A stretch of DNA of 64,000 nucleotides from Dryas octopetala (Eukaryota; Streptophyta; Magnoliopsida; Rosales; Rosaceae). Positions 24,412 to 35,633 of this stretch are shown here, in pieces; the first letter of the stretch is position 1, and the number at the start of each line of letters is the position of its first letter. Where the stretch lies: positions 21,245,861 to 21,309,860 of the forward strand of contig OY992838.1 in the NCBI GenBank assembly GCA_963921425.1, written 5' to 3'. The notes beneath the pieces were generated by a model that was given only the letters and a program-made list of their open reading frames with translations, had not been told where the DNA came from and ran no database searches. The translations under genes and the position numbers were made by a program.

Positions 24412-25117
24412 TTAGTGTAGTGATGATGATCCTTGCTTGACCAATTGCATTTGCACGAAATCCCTCACTTGCTCAATAAACTTAGCGGACTCTTCCAACT
24501 CTGGATAACCATAGAAGGTATGAATCGCATTGGGATGCATCACCAAATAAGCTTCTTTCCCCGACTTCTTCAATCCCTCATAGTACCTCTTTTGCCAATC
24601 TTGCAACGGGTCCAATCCTCCAACAAATACAATCGTCGCTGGGAAACTCGTACTCGCTCGCTCTGAGCGCCACGTGGTGCGCTATGTTCCCGCCGGCGCT
24701 GTCTCCGGCGAGGAAGCACTGCTCCAGATTCGCGGCGCCGCCGAAGATGTCGCTCTGGCCGTCGTCGTTGAACTTCAAGACGTCGAATCCGTCGTCGTAT
24801 TGGCTCGGATAGCGGTGCTCCGGCGCGAGGCGGTAGTTGACGGAGACGACGACGGCAGGGATTTCGCGAGCGAGCCTCTGGCAGAAGTCGTCGTAGGATT
24901 TCGAATTGGGGGCCATGAACGAGAACCCGCCGCCGTGGTAAAAGACGATGAAGGGAAGGCTGGCGGCGGCGGCGGAGGAGGTGGGAGTGTAGAGGCGGAA
25001 CCAGAGGTTGCGAGAGGGGTCGACGGTGACGTCGGAGCTTTTGAGATATATCCTTTCACAATTGCCTGTTGCACAAGGCATTATTGATCTAATATCTAAT
25101 TGCTGGGCCACCATCAT
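24412..25117 (-). pseudogene. Carboxylesterase (CXE18-like) pseudogene with an internal deletion
   Basis: On the minus strand, 25117 to about 24620 encodes the N-terminal half of a plant alpha/beta-hydrolase carboxylesterase: [17 protein letters not shown], the oxyanion-hole [25 protein letters not shown], and the nucleophile elbow [16 protein letters not shown]. Near 24625 the sequence jumps to the C-terminal part in another frame: [35 protein letters not shown], ending at 24412. Roughly 110 codons that normally separate these parts, including the FFGGEERT-type segment, are missing, and the join shifts the frame. The first ~26 residues also do not resemble the family, so the normal N-terminus (about 55 residues) is lost or replaced. 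The Ser, Asp and His motifs survive on the two sides of the break. Such enzymes hydrolyse short-chain esters; GID1 gibberellin receptors are relatives. As it stands the gene cannot make the full enzyme. Confidence 0.85.
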
Positions 25118-25534
25118 TAAGCCTTAATAAATGCTTCAACTAATCAAACTCCATTTATTAAATACACCTGTTGTTTGTGTTTGACTAAAGTTTTTCATGC
25201 TTGAGTAACTAGAAATGGAAGTTGAAAAATTGAAAATACCTTCTCTACTAATTACACTAGTCCTTATATTTGTGAAGTGATAATTGGTTTGCATAGAAAT
25301 GTGGTGTCAAAAAAAAGTCCTTATATAGTATTTCCTTTTTGGTTCGCATAATTGGAGTTGAGTTGGGTGCTCTGCTTCTGCTGCCCATGTGCGCACATGA
25401 AATGGTCGGTTGCCAATTCTCTTCTCTAGTTCTCTTCCTTATATTTTTATTTCCCATTCATTCCTAGCAAAGCAACCAAACCCCCAATTCCACAAACTTC
25501 CAATTCTTCTTCTTCGTCAAGTGTTAGCCATACC

Positions 25535-25897
25535 ATGATCTTGTCTGTAACGAAAGCAGCAATGACAACATTGCTGTTGTCTTTCTTGGTGGCTTTGTGG
25601 GTTCTCCTATTCTACAGTGACCAGATCACAACCCTCTTAGTGCCTCTTCTGGGAGTGCTTATGGTATTCACATTGGTTGTGTTCGCCGCCCGTGCCACCA
25701 TGATTGCTTGGATCACAGTGTTAGTGCTGCTAACCTTTTCAGGCAACCGTCGTCGGGTTTTGGTTCGACGGGGAAGGTTGATCACCACCGATATAGCAAT
25801 GTACTTGTTCAGGGTTCTCATCAAAGAAAGAGGGCTCCTTGCTGTCGCTTGCGCAACAATTCTCAGTCTCATGGCCATGTTTGGCTTAACAATTTGA
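25535..25897 (+). CDS. Small four-helix membrane protein, function unknown
   Basis: This is a single-exon frame of 120 aa starting MILSVTKAAMTTLLLSFLVA. Hydrophobic segments lie at about residues 8-26, 30-50, 52-68 and 98-118. A basic loop (SGNRRRVLVRRGRLITTDIA, about 69-88) lies between the third and fourth. The ATG follows a CCAACTT..GCCATACC leader downstream of the carboxylesterase remnant, which is transcribed the opposite way. It resembles small conserved plant membrane proteins without an assigned function. Antisense frames of similar length are shadows. Localisation and partners cannot be read from sequence. Confidence 0.75.
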   Translation: MILSVTKAAMTTLLLSFLVALWVLLFYSDQITTLLVPLLGVLMVFTLVVFAARATMIAWITVLVLLTFSGNRRRVLVRRGRLITTDIAMYLFRVLIKERGLLAVACATILSLMAMFGLTI

Positions 25898-26749
25898 TCA
25901 ACACTGAATTTGTCATTGGTTTTTTGATTGATTTCTGCGATTGACTCCATCGTTTTGAATTTGGGGGTTAGGGTTTTTCTTTTTAGGCTCAGTCACTGTC
26001 ACTGGGATGCTTATTTGATATGTCAATTCATTGCTCTATTTAGTGGATAGGAAGTAAAGTTAAAGTGTTAATTCGTTGTTAATAGTCTGTTTCACCAAGT
26101 GACTGATGAGTGATGACATGATGAGCAGTTAGCCAGAGGAATTTGGTTAGCATTTTCTTTTATAAATACATACAACTTTGTAATTAAATTCACATGGAAT
26201 CAATGAAACACTCTGTTTTGAACTTCTGATTGGTATCTTTGTGTTTGTGGAGCTGTGGTGTCTGCAATGGTCATATCAAGGTATAATTTTGGAACTTCTA
26301 TTGTTTGAATTTGTTTTTTCTTTTGTTGATATGAAAAATTTCTTAATCATCTGTTTGGCTGCTCAGAAAAGTTTGGCAAAAGGGAAGATGATTTGTAAAA
26401 TTTGACTCAGAATTTGAGGAAGAGGCTGGAATGGGTGTAAAGATTGAAGCATTTAGTTTTGGTCTAATTATAAAAACTCCCATAACAAGTGCCAAATGTT
26501 GTACTTGACTTAAAATCTGGATAATTGTTTAAAAGTTTGTTTCAAATTTTCTGGTCTAATAGTTGAATTTTGCAGTTGCATAGTAGCTGCCACAATGCAT
26601 GAACAAAAGTTTGTTACTGATATCAAATCACTCTAAAGCATGATGCAATGATTTACTCAATATCCAGAGATTGATAAAAGGCTCCAAGATAAATTAGAAA
26701 ACCTCTGAATGCATATATATTTGTTGTTTCACTTTTGAATGTTTCTAAT
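25898..26749. other. 3' UTR and intergenic sequence, no gene seen
   Basis: No supportable frame was found. The first 300 bases are probably the 3' UTR of the upstream membrane-protein gene. The part after about 26270 may be further decayed NBR1 sequence, but no motif could be read. Confidence 0.4.
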
Positions 26750-27705
26750 TATGTCACTTCTAGTGCTAAAGGTTAAATATGGGGTTAGCTTGAGGCATTT
26801 CAATGCTTGTATTGATAAGAATGATCAACTGGATCTTGAAATGGGTGAATTGCAGGCAAAAATGAAAAATCATTATTTTAATTTCCACCTTGATTGCTGA
26901 CATTAACCTGTTGTATATCAATTAAGATGGTGATATAGCGACTCTTGTTGTTAATCATGACCTGCATGATGTGGTGAGGCAGCATCTGAAATTCTTGTAG
27001 ATTGTTGTACAGATGAACAATGACAATGACAAAGCTGGTAAATCTTATGCCAAGCCATATCCATTGTCAAATTTCAACACTGGTCCTGCTGAAGTTTTGT
27101 AGTCCTTGCCAGAGCTGATCTGTGAATTACTTGTGAAGTTACCTCTTCACTTGACTTCAAAAGCTACATCCTATAGTCCAGTGTTTTCAGAGATTATTGA
27201 CTGCTTTCCAATAATGGGACTGTCCTACTTGATTCCAAATTTCCAGGTTCAGGCACCCAAAGTGGGTCTTCCAAGAGTCCCTCGGTTCCATCAGCTACTT
27301 TTAGTTCAAATGCTTCAAAGAATGATGGCAAGTCAGAACTCATTTCACCTGTGCCTCCTTGTGTATTTCATTGTTTTCATCCTTTAAAAGGAATCAATCT
27401 GAAGCCATGGGGTGGTATGTTGGTATGTTCCAGACTGTTGTTTGCTGTTGCAATGGCTGTGGTTGTCATCCAATAATTGGACCTCAGGTCATGCCCATAG
27501 TGGTAAGCAACTTATTAAATCTCTGATATTTAGATGGCAATGAACATTGTCGAACTCTCATTATTGAAGCTATTTTCTGGTTTGTTTTTTCTGCAGGAAA
27601 GAAGACTAGGACCTGTGCGCCTGATATTTGCTTCTCATGCTCAAGTATGTACGGGCAATGTGACTGATTACATTAGAATTAACCACCCTATGTCTTAATG
27701 GCATC
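26750..27705 (+). pseudogene. NBR1 (selective autophagy receptor) pseudogene fragment
   Basis: Collinear but broken pieces of plant NBR1 are readable. The PB1 domain starts at 26771 (VKYGVSLRHFNACIDKNDQL, DLEMGELQAKM) and continues out of frame at 26925-27015 (DGDIATLVVNHDLHDVVRQ, then LKFL). A linker follows (PELICELLVKLPLHLTSKA, about 27108, and SEIIDCFPIMGLSYL). A Ser-rich segment near 27243 follows. A ZZ zinc-finger piece lies at about 27435-27485 (CCNGCGCHPIIGPQ), and its end near 27645-27690 reads GNVTDYIRI. Several stops (for example TGA at about 26898 and TAG at 26998) and frameshifts interrupt it. An intron-like gap separates the two ZZ halves (27490-27597), so this is a decayed duplicate of the genomic gene rather than a processed copy. 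The C-terminal four-Trp and UBA domains were not found. Confidence 0.8.
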
Positions 27706-28554
27706 CATTGTCTTTCAAGAGTCTGTATGAGCAAGTGTACATGTAGTCTATGTAGATTTCTCATTGGTTATCTTCTGCCAAATTTTCATTAAGTTACAGC
27801 AAGTTCAATTGTCAGATGAATGCCCTACCTTGACTTTTAGTTATTTTCAACTGAAGTTCTACTTCTAGGAAGTGTTGTAATAAGACCAAAGGCATGGCCA
27901 GCTTCTCACTCTGGTACTCTGCATCTAATCTTGCATATGTTGTATTGAGTTTGATCTGTTTCGTCATCATGTGTTGAGTTGCATACTTGGCTACTTTCAT
28001 TTTGAAGTAGCACACATGCGTAATGAGTATCATAGCTAAAAACAGTTTCTACATGACTCTTAAGTAGAAAGAAGAGCAATGCAAAACAAAAGAAGGTGAT
28101 ATGATTTTCTATTTCTGGTAAATGAAAAGAAGTGTTTATAAACCAAAAATGGAGAAAACTATGGCCAATAGGCCCAACAGAAATAGCCCACAACAAAGGA
28201 CAGGAGGGTGGCCCAAGAAAAAACAAAGGGACAAGCCAACCAGCAGACCAGAGATAGAGGTTTGAAGAGAACACTGAGCAGTCTGCTGTGTGCATAATAA
28301 TAACAAAAGGAATCCGGTGGTCGCACAGTGTTTTACCAGATGGCGTGAAAACAGTAATGAAGCTGACCTCGTCAAATCCATCATCCATTCCGTTATCCAC
28401 GGCCCCCCCCAAATCCACACTCTCCTCTCCCCCACTCCCACACCGAAACCTTCTTCATAAACGAACCAATCACCCATTCAATCACCACTCTCTCTTTCTC
28501 TCTCTCTCTCTCTCAATTCTCAACCGTTTCGAATTTCCGATCCGACCCAACCCA
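27706..28554. other. Intergenic and 5' leader of the PIRL gene
   Basis: No gene was recognised. A CT-rich microsatellite (about 28488-28514) lies in the probable 5' leader of the PIRL gene, 40 bp before its ATG. Confidence 0.5.
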
Positions 28555-30364
28555 ATGGATCCCAACCCGACTAACTTCCCGATCCTCTCTTACGTCATGG
28601 CCCGCCTCCCCTCCCTGGGCCCCCGGCCCAGCTCAACCCCCGCCCCTGTCTCCGACCTCCACTCCATCCACATCGACGTCGATCCATCCTCTTCCTCCAG
28701 TCAATCCCAGATCGTTGACCACATGCCCCACCTATCCGACCCCAAAGTCATCGCTTCCATGACCCGCGCCATCTCCGACGTGGCCCAGACCCGCGCCGTC
28801 CTCAAAACCCTCGGCGATCGACCCGACCACGAGGCCGTCGACACCGCCAAGGCCAAGGTCGCCGCCATCGAGACCCAACTGGCCAAGCAGCTGGAGGACC
28901 TCGTGCTCTCGCCGCGCCCTTCTGACGTGGACCGCCTCCAGTGGCGGGCCCTCCTGGGCGAGAGAGAGCAAGAGTGCCGCGAGTCGGCGGAGAAGGAGAA
29001 GCAGAGTTGCAAAGCGATCCTGCAGATTGACGAGCTGCACGCCGCCTACGAGAAGCTTCTGAAGGACGCCGAGCAGAGGCTGGTCAAGATTTATGAGTCG
29101 GCCGAGGCCGGCGTGGTGGAGCAGGCTCAGGAGGTAGAAGAGGTTGAGCCGGTGAGCGCCCAAGGCCATGAGGAGGTGGTCGGGATTCTGCACGAGGCCT
29201 CCGGGACCGGGCTCGACCGGGTCAACCTCTCTAGCCGGCGCCTTCGATTCTTGCCTGAGGCCTTTGGCCAGATTCTCGGATTGCTCGTGCTTGATGTTTC
29301 CAACAACGAACTGCAGGTTTCTTGTGATTATGGTTGATTGATTTCATCATTTAAGATTCAAGATTATGAAAATTATTTTATTTTTGGCACAGGTTATTCC
29401 TGATTCAATAGGTGGATTAGAGAAGCTTGAAGAGCTAAATCTGTCCTCGAATCTTTTGGAGTCACTGCCAGACTCAATTGGGATGTTGCAAAATTTGAAA
29501 CTCCTGAATGCCAATGGGAACAAGCTAAGTTCCCTTCCTGACTCCATCTGTCAATGCAGGTAAACTCACAATCTTAAAAGCTTCTATGTTTTTAATTACA
29601 TCACTGACTGTAATAATAATGTAAGACTGAGTGTGAGTGATAATAATCTTCAATACATAGAATAGAATATGTTGGGATGGAATGGAATAATTAATTAGAA
29701 GTTGGTTTTGTAAAATGTTAGGTCATTGGTGGAGTTGGATGTGAGTTTCAACAGCCTCACATACCTGCCAACCAACATTGGTTATGAGTTGGTCAATCTA
29801 CAGAAGCTTTCCATCCAATTAAACAAAATCCGTTCCTTTCCCTCCTCTGTCTGTGAGCTGAGGTCCTTGCGCTATGTGGATGCTCACTTCAATGAGCTCC
29901 GCGGCCTTCCCCTAGCCTTTGGCCAACTCACCAATCTCGAAAGTCTCAATCTCAGCAGTAATTTTACTGATCTCATGGAGCTCCCCGACACCTTTGGTGA
30001 TTTAACCAACCTCAAGGAACTTGATCTCAGCAACAATCAGATTCATGCTCTTCCAGATACCTTTGGCCGCCTTGACAATTTGACCAAACTTAACTTGGAA
30101 GGGAATCCTCTTGTGCTTCCACCCCCCGACGTAGTTGTACAAGGTGTTGAAGCAATCAAGGTTTTTATGGCCAAGAGGTGGTTAGAGATACTGGTGGAAG
30201 AAGAGAGGAAGAGCATGCTTGAAGAGCAAGAACAACAAGAAACAGGATGGTTGACACGAAGCACTTCCATGTTGAAGAATTACGCTTCAGGTGTTGCTGA
30301 AAGTGTGTCTGGATATCTGTCTCCAAGAACTCCCAAAGACCCTCTTCTTGACCAGCAGCTATGA
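28555..30364 (+). CDS. Plant intracellular Ras-group-related LRR protein (PIRL, group I)
   Basis: Exons 28555-29316, 29393-29559 and 29722-30364 give 1572 nt, or 523 aa. It starts [20 protein letters not shown], as in the PIRL1/PIRL9 group. A long helical, probably coiled-coil N-terminal region follows (about 60-215, rich in Glu/Lys/Gln). About ten leucine-rich repeats of the LPDSIGxLxxLxxLxLSxNxL type occupy residues 220-430. The GVYW-like motif [20 protein letters not shown] comes next, and a Ser-rich tail ends DPLLDQQL. There is no signal peptide and no kinase domain. PIRLs are cytosolic relatives of animal Ras-binding LRR proteins; group I members act in pollen development in Arabidopsis. 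Exon 1 is strikingly GC-rich against its surroundings. I chose this ATG, not the upstream in-frame codon at 28288, because homology begins here. Confidence 0.95.
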
Positions 30365-31949
30365 TTTCATGGAATGGCATTTTGCTGCACATAATTGTGC
30401 CTTCTCTTCCTTTGTGTTTCTTTCTTTCTTTCTTTGTTTTTGTTTTTACTTCATTTCCTTGTATCCATTCTAGCTTGAAAGGGATGAAAACCTAACAAAT
30501 TTTGTTCTTTCAGTCCAGTAGTTGGAAATTTAACGTTTGTTATATACTAAATAGGTAGAAAATCTTGTGTTATTTTTCTTCTTATAGTTGTAGTTGAACT
30601 TTCTATAGTGACACATTCATTGGATCTGAAGCATCAAATGTTGCCACCAGTTTTAATACCTTTTATGTTGCCATTATGGGGAATAAGACAATCGTTGAGT
30701 TCCTAACAAAATTTCCACTATGACAGATGCGATAATGCCATTTAATGACCAAACTGTGTTTAATTTGTTGCTTTTGATATTGTCAATTTTGTTGTTTTTG
30801 AACCACTATTGACTGCAAGCTTTACAAATATTGCTTGCTCCCAGAATAGCTAAATGACTTGTGAATTTAAGCACTCATATAATGCAAAGAAATATGATCC
30901 TGTAACATGGCATCCTTGGATTCATCAGGGTTTCTCTAAATCCCTACATGGTTTTCACATGCAATGGTAAAACATGAAATAGCTCTGTCAAGCTTCATAC
31001 CAGTGAACCGCAATGGAATGGTAAGGACTTTTTCTTATGGATTTCTTTTCACCCATAACTTCACTTGTGCTCTTGAAGAAGTGATGCAGAGATACTTGAG
31101 TTTGATGCTATGGATTTCGATTGTCCCTTTGACGACGAGGAAGTTGGAAAGTAGGTTAAGACTTCGTATCACAATTTCTTCCTTTTATGTGCTCTAGTTA
31201 ACCTATCAGCCATTTAGTCTTCTGCATGCTTAAAATTCTTCTCTTGAACCTACTAGTTGAGTTTAATTTCTGTTGTAAATGTTGGTCGAACTCTTTGCTT
31301 GGTTCTTGACAGTTGAATCTGAAATTGGCTCATAGGAAATTTACATTTTATAATCTGTTTGGGTCATCTCTAGGAAGAAAATCGTAGAAGGGACTTTACA
31401 TGCTACCTGAAGTAGGAAATGCCTTTACAGGTGCCAGCTTTGGTTGCTATGATGCTATTCCACTGCTTGTAAAAAGAATTTACAATCACAATTCATAGTT
31501 CTTTGACTCTCGACTATTACTATTGACACACAAAGTGGAAGGAAATGAATGTTTTTTTGGACATAAAGACATTCTAGATCTACTAGCGGCCTAATTAGTC
31601 TGATATTTTGAAGCTCACTTGACAATTATACAATATATAGTGATGATATGTTAACTTCTATTATGAGATTTTGTATGATACATGAGAAATGAAGACCCCT
31701 GCATTGTACATGGAACTGAATATAGTGATTGGTGGTGTCAGATGAATACTCTCTTTGTGTACATATGTGCTTAATATTTAGTCTCCCTCTGTGAGATGAC
31801 TTTTTGGTGCAGGGCCGACTCTTTCTATCTGTGAGAATATTTGGAGTCGAGGTCTGTGGGTAGTCCTTTGCTTCTGAAAAATGGTTGATGTCTTGATGCC
31901 AGGGATGGTGCAAAGTGTCAAAGATAAAGAAGGCAGCCTTAGTTATTGC
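30365..31949. other. Intergenic, no intact gene
   Basis: The region starts with the PIRL 3' UTR (T-rich, to about 30600). A short acidic reading at about 31084-31153 (DAEILEFDAMDFDCPFDDEE) ends at TAG and looks like an exon fossil, but I could not name its source. Confidence 0.4.
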
Positions 31950-32620
31950 CAATATCAGTGAGTGCTTGTACCATTATCTTAACTTTACTAATTGTTAAGG
32001 TAGTTGATAGTGAAACATCCAGTACGAATTACAAAAGAAATAAGCACGAGAAGTTTTGTTTATTGTTGGAAATGCTGAATTGAGGATTAACCAATATTAG
32101 TTACTGACTGGTGCATATTTTGTATAAATTGCATATTTTGTTAAATTTAATCTTCTTGGTGGAGGTTATGGTTGCGAGGTTTCAAAATCGATTACATGTA
32201 CATGGTGTAGAGGGAGGCTTTCCTATATTTTTTTGGTATTGATGGGCGGGCGTGGCATTTTTCCCACAGGTATGAGGTCATCTTTTTCAAATATTCTTTC
32301 ATTAATTAGTTTGGTTTCTTGTCTTTTATATATATTTTTTTCTAGTATGTGCCATACTTCAGTAGGTAGTTCTTTTGAATGAAGTTGATGTTAGCTTCAC
32401 ACTTGAGATGTATCAAGACGATAATTGTTAATATACTATTTGAGATGAGTAGAAATATTGGGTATTAGAGAGACTGCTTTGATTGCTATAAAGTCTAATA
32501 TGTTGAGATCAAATAGTTATATTTCTTAATATTTTTTTTCCAAAAAATCTGATTGCGTTAGGTATGATATGTCCCACATCATGCTTGACTTGGGTTTTAT
32601 ATTGTGAAACTTGTTGAAAG
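31950..32620 (+). pseudogene. Duplicated fragment of eIF2D (intron 1 end, exon 2, intron 2 start)
   Basis: This stretch aligns by eye with about 17085-17640 of the eIF2D gene. The intronic block CAGTGAGTGCTTGTACCATT, the ATATTAGTTACTGA..TGCATATTTTGT block, the exon 2 body (TTTCAAAATCGA...GTAGAGGGA.GCTTTCCTATATTTTTT) and a downstream AAATCTGATTG block recur in the same order. In the copy the acceptor AG before exon 2 has become TG. The exon contains an extra T, a GGGC insertion and a deletion, so it is non-coding. Introns are included, so this is a DNA-level duplication. Confidence 0.85.
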
Positions 32621-33042
32621 TCTGACATGTATCAGGAATGGATCACACAGGTGAATGAGTGTTTTCAGATCCACTACTTTAAAATATGATTCCACATGTA
32701 TCAGGATCACATTCAAATCTGATTCCACATTTAAAAGAAAAGAAGAGATTGAAAACATGCATTTCATAAAGCTGATTGTTTATCAGTATTAAAAAAATTG
32801 GGAGTAGTACACATGCATAATGGGAGTATCATGGCTAAAAAAACAAAAAGTGGAAGATAATGAATCCAAAAAACAACCTCATGTTCTTTCAAATTCCTCG
32901 GATCACTATCTGATCCTTCTTGAAGCTCGAGAGAGTGTGAGAGCCTGTAATATGCAAAGGAGAAAGAGTCGTTTTCACTTTGAGAATTCTTGCTCAAAGA
33001 CTCGAACTATATGGAAGCGGAATATGAGGGTTGGGTTGCGGC

Positions 33043-33180
33043 AGGTGCAAGTCCATCAATTTTTAATAAATTTTCTCGCAACACAACTTTGAAGGATTGG
33101 AATTGATACCCTAGAATATGGTAACATTGTTTGAAAATTGAGGAATATTCAGGAAAAAATACAAGATCATGTTGCCTCAG
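33043..33180 (+). mobile_element. LINE ORF2 fragment, copy 1
   Basis: CAGGTGCAAGTCCATCAATT through GAGGAATATTCAGGAAAAAA matches 38463-38603 with few differences. The reading around 33090-33170 resembles the segment between endonuclease and reverse transcriptase in plant LINEs. It contains stops. Confidence 0.55.
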
Positions 33181-33296
33181 AAACCATGGTCATTAGTGCT
33201 TGTGCCATGAGCTCGCACAACATGTAGCATCCTTCTTCAGTGGTGGGGTTGGAAGATCTCCTTCCTAGAAATGACAATACCATGAGCCCTCCTGGA

Positions 33297-33329
33297 ACTA
33301 TTTCTTCAGGTCGCGCCTGAAGAAATAGT
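33297..33329. repeat. Perfect 14-bp-stem hairpin
   Basis: ACTATTTCTTCAGG (33297-33310), loop TCGCG, then CCTGAAGAAATAGT (33316-33329). The stem is perfect with a 5-base loop. Its context is repeat-rich, and it may be part of a dispersed element or a structured small-RNA source. Confidence 0.7.
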
Positions 33330-35385
33330 GAAAAATCCTTTTGAAATTGCAGCGAATATGCGTTCAATACACAATTTTTACGGCTGTGCCACCATTACGA
33401 TCCCTGTCCAGTTCAGGAGGAACCTGTAAAATATCTTCTTGTTAGTCATTCAAGTGAACCAGGGTCAATTAGTTTAGGTACTAAACACAATTTTTTCTTC
33501 AAATAGCAGGATTAGAAATGTTCTTTGAAGTTTTGGTATCAACTGGGAGAGGGAATTAGTTTAGAACAAAAAACGTTGTCCAGTTTCTTACACAATGTTT
33601 TGATTTTTAATCAAATTGTGACTGCGTAAAAGCCACAACTTCATCTATTATTTGTTTATGTTTGGGCTCATTTTAGGATTTACAGTTGAGTCTCTAGACT
33701 TTAGGGTCTAAATCATAAGTTCTAAACCTTTACAAATCTTCAACATTTATAAAGGTTTAAACTTGAAAAAAAAAAAAAAAAAAAAGGAGCAAGCGTTCTT
33801 CCAAGTGTTTGAACACTTGTAAAGTAATTCCACCTTGCAACCCGATTTTTTACCCCAAACTAATAGTGTCTCATTTTATTTAGTATCTTGGTTTCAAAAA
33901 ATTGTTTATTACTGTTTAATTGTAAAAAAGTTTCTCATTTACCTAGTTCATATTTTCTCTATTTATAACCCACCAATGCATTGGGTACAAATGTTTTGCA
34001 GTGATTTAATTTCTACTTTCTAGTATGTAGTTTTGTATGTTAAACAAGAAATCCTTCCTTGAATAAAAAAAAGCCTTTTGTAGAGGATGTAATCCACTAT
34101 GAACTAACATTAATAGCTAGTAAAGGATGTGTTCGAACAAAGGTCAAGATCTGAATAAAAAAGAAACTTTTTTGTTTTTGGGCCACTTGAATAAAAAAGA
34201 AACTTAACAAACTAATCTAGTGCACTTTTCTAAATGTTCTCCGAACCTAAAGCTGTTTGATGTCTCATGGGCTTCTTTTGGTATAAATATGTATTTTGGG
34301 ACATCTACGTGCTACACTGATGACATGTTAAATTAGACCTCGTGTCATGTAAGTTCCTCTCTTAGCACAAGAGCCACATCCTTCACCCAAATAACAACTT
34401 TTTGTGTATGTGATACTCTTATGATTTTAAATGGCAACTTTATTTTTCCTAGTGATAAATGGTCATCAATGGAACTTTAATCAATCTTAGAAACCACGAT
34501 AATCTTGTGATTTTTGTTGAGAAAAGTTCTATGTACTTGGTAGTTGGTATTATTGTGCCTACTTGTGGGCCTGTGTGGCTTGGCTCTCACCTTCCATTGA
34601 TTTTATACATAACTTAAATAAATTAGATTTACTTAACAAATCTACTAGATGTGAATTTTATCTCAAAAGACACCGGTTCAGTGCTAATTTTAGAATAACA
34701 AATATATTTAATATTCAATACCTCTTGCCAAGATTTGAGTAAGAACTTTTTGGAGTGAGCAAAAAAACAAAACCCTAGGGTTGCGCGTACCATGTTTGGC
34801 GGCTAGGGCTTGTGACGACGTTTTTGTCAGAGATCTACATGGTTTGGTTTGGTTTGGTTTTCGATGTAATCTTCTTGCGTTGTGGCAGTTTATTCTCACA
34901 AAATTGATCATTATGGAGGATGTGTGTAAAGAATTCGCCTCTTCCTTTGTTCTCACAGAGGAGGAAGCAGGGGAGGCCTTAAGTTTTTGGAGGTTTGGAG
35001 TGAAAATATAAAATGAGGCCTTTTTGTAAACATGTATAATTTTACAAGAAAAATGAATGAAAAATAAAAATATCTAAAAGAAATCACATAAAAGGTGTCC
35101 CTCAAGCTAATAGCAAGTAAATATAATTTTGTTTGTTTTTCTTTTAATTTGTAAACAAATTCCTCATGTTATGAGCAAGAGAATATATTCATATTAATTA
35201 GAATATAAAAGAAATTACAGAAGTTACAAAAACAAACAAAAATAATTAGAATATATGAAAAGCTTATATTCAGGTTAATACAACTCATAATAATGTTCAT
35301 GTTAATTAGATTATAAAAAACTGAAATATATTCATGTTAAAAGTTAATCAGAATATAAAAAGAAAAAAAAAAAAAAACTAATATG

Positions 35386-35633
35386 TGATGGGATACTGGG
35401 CTACTAAGATATATAGATCACTTAATGGATGGGCTATTACTTATTGGGCTGCTGAATATAAATGGGCTGCTAGGATAGTTATATGATAGAATGGCTATTG
35501 GGATTGTTATGTTTCCATTTTCTATATATATTTCATACCAGGGTGTGTAACGGGACATGAGAGAATTGATATTTGTTTTTTAGTATTTCTTTTCTTTAGC
35601 TTTCTTTTAGTAAACCGATGGGGGAACCCATCA
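35386..35633 (+). repeat. 5' LTR (248 bp)
   Basis: It has TG...CA ends with the inverted termini TGATGGG and CCCATCA. It differs from the 3' LTR by one substitution (GCTGCTGAA against GCTACTGAA) and one single-T length difference. A candidate TATA stretch (TCTATATATATTTCAT) lies at about 35520-35535. Confidence 0.95.

Larger units (their letters stand above)
32621..35380. other. Intergenic with repeat fragments
   Basis: No intact gene was seen. It holds a LINE-like fragment (33043-33180), a perfect hairpin at 33297-33329, a poly-A tract (about 33768-33785) and a (GGTTT)n stretch near 34842-34860. The remainder is AT-rich with no readable homology. Confidence 0.45.

Noticed and set aside
24674-25087. 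137-codon plus-strand frame rich in Val, Glu and Gly
   Set aside because: It is the shadow of the GC-rich carboxylesterase remnant on the opposite strand.
28288-28554. N-terminal extension of the PIRL frame upstream of 28555
   Set aside because: The extension encodes a low-complexity Ser/Pro/Leu stretch from a CT-rich leader; family homology starts at MDPNPTNFP.
31084-31153. Short acidic reading ending at TAG as an exon of a live gene
   Set aside because: No flanking exons in register and no recognisable family; treated as an exon fossil at best.
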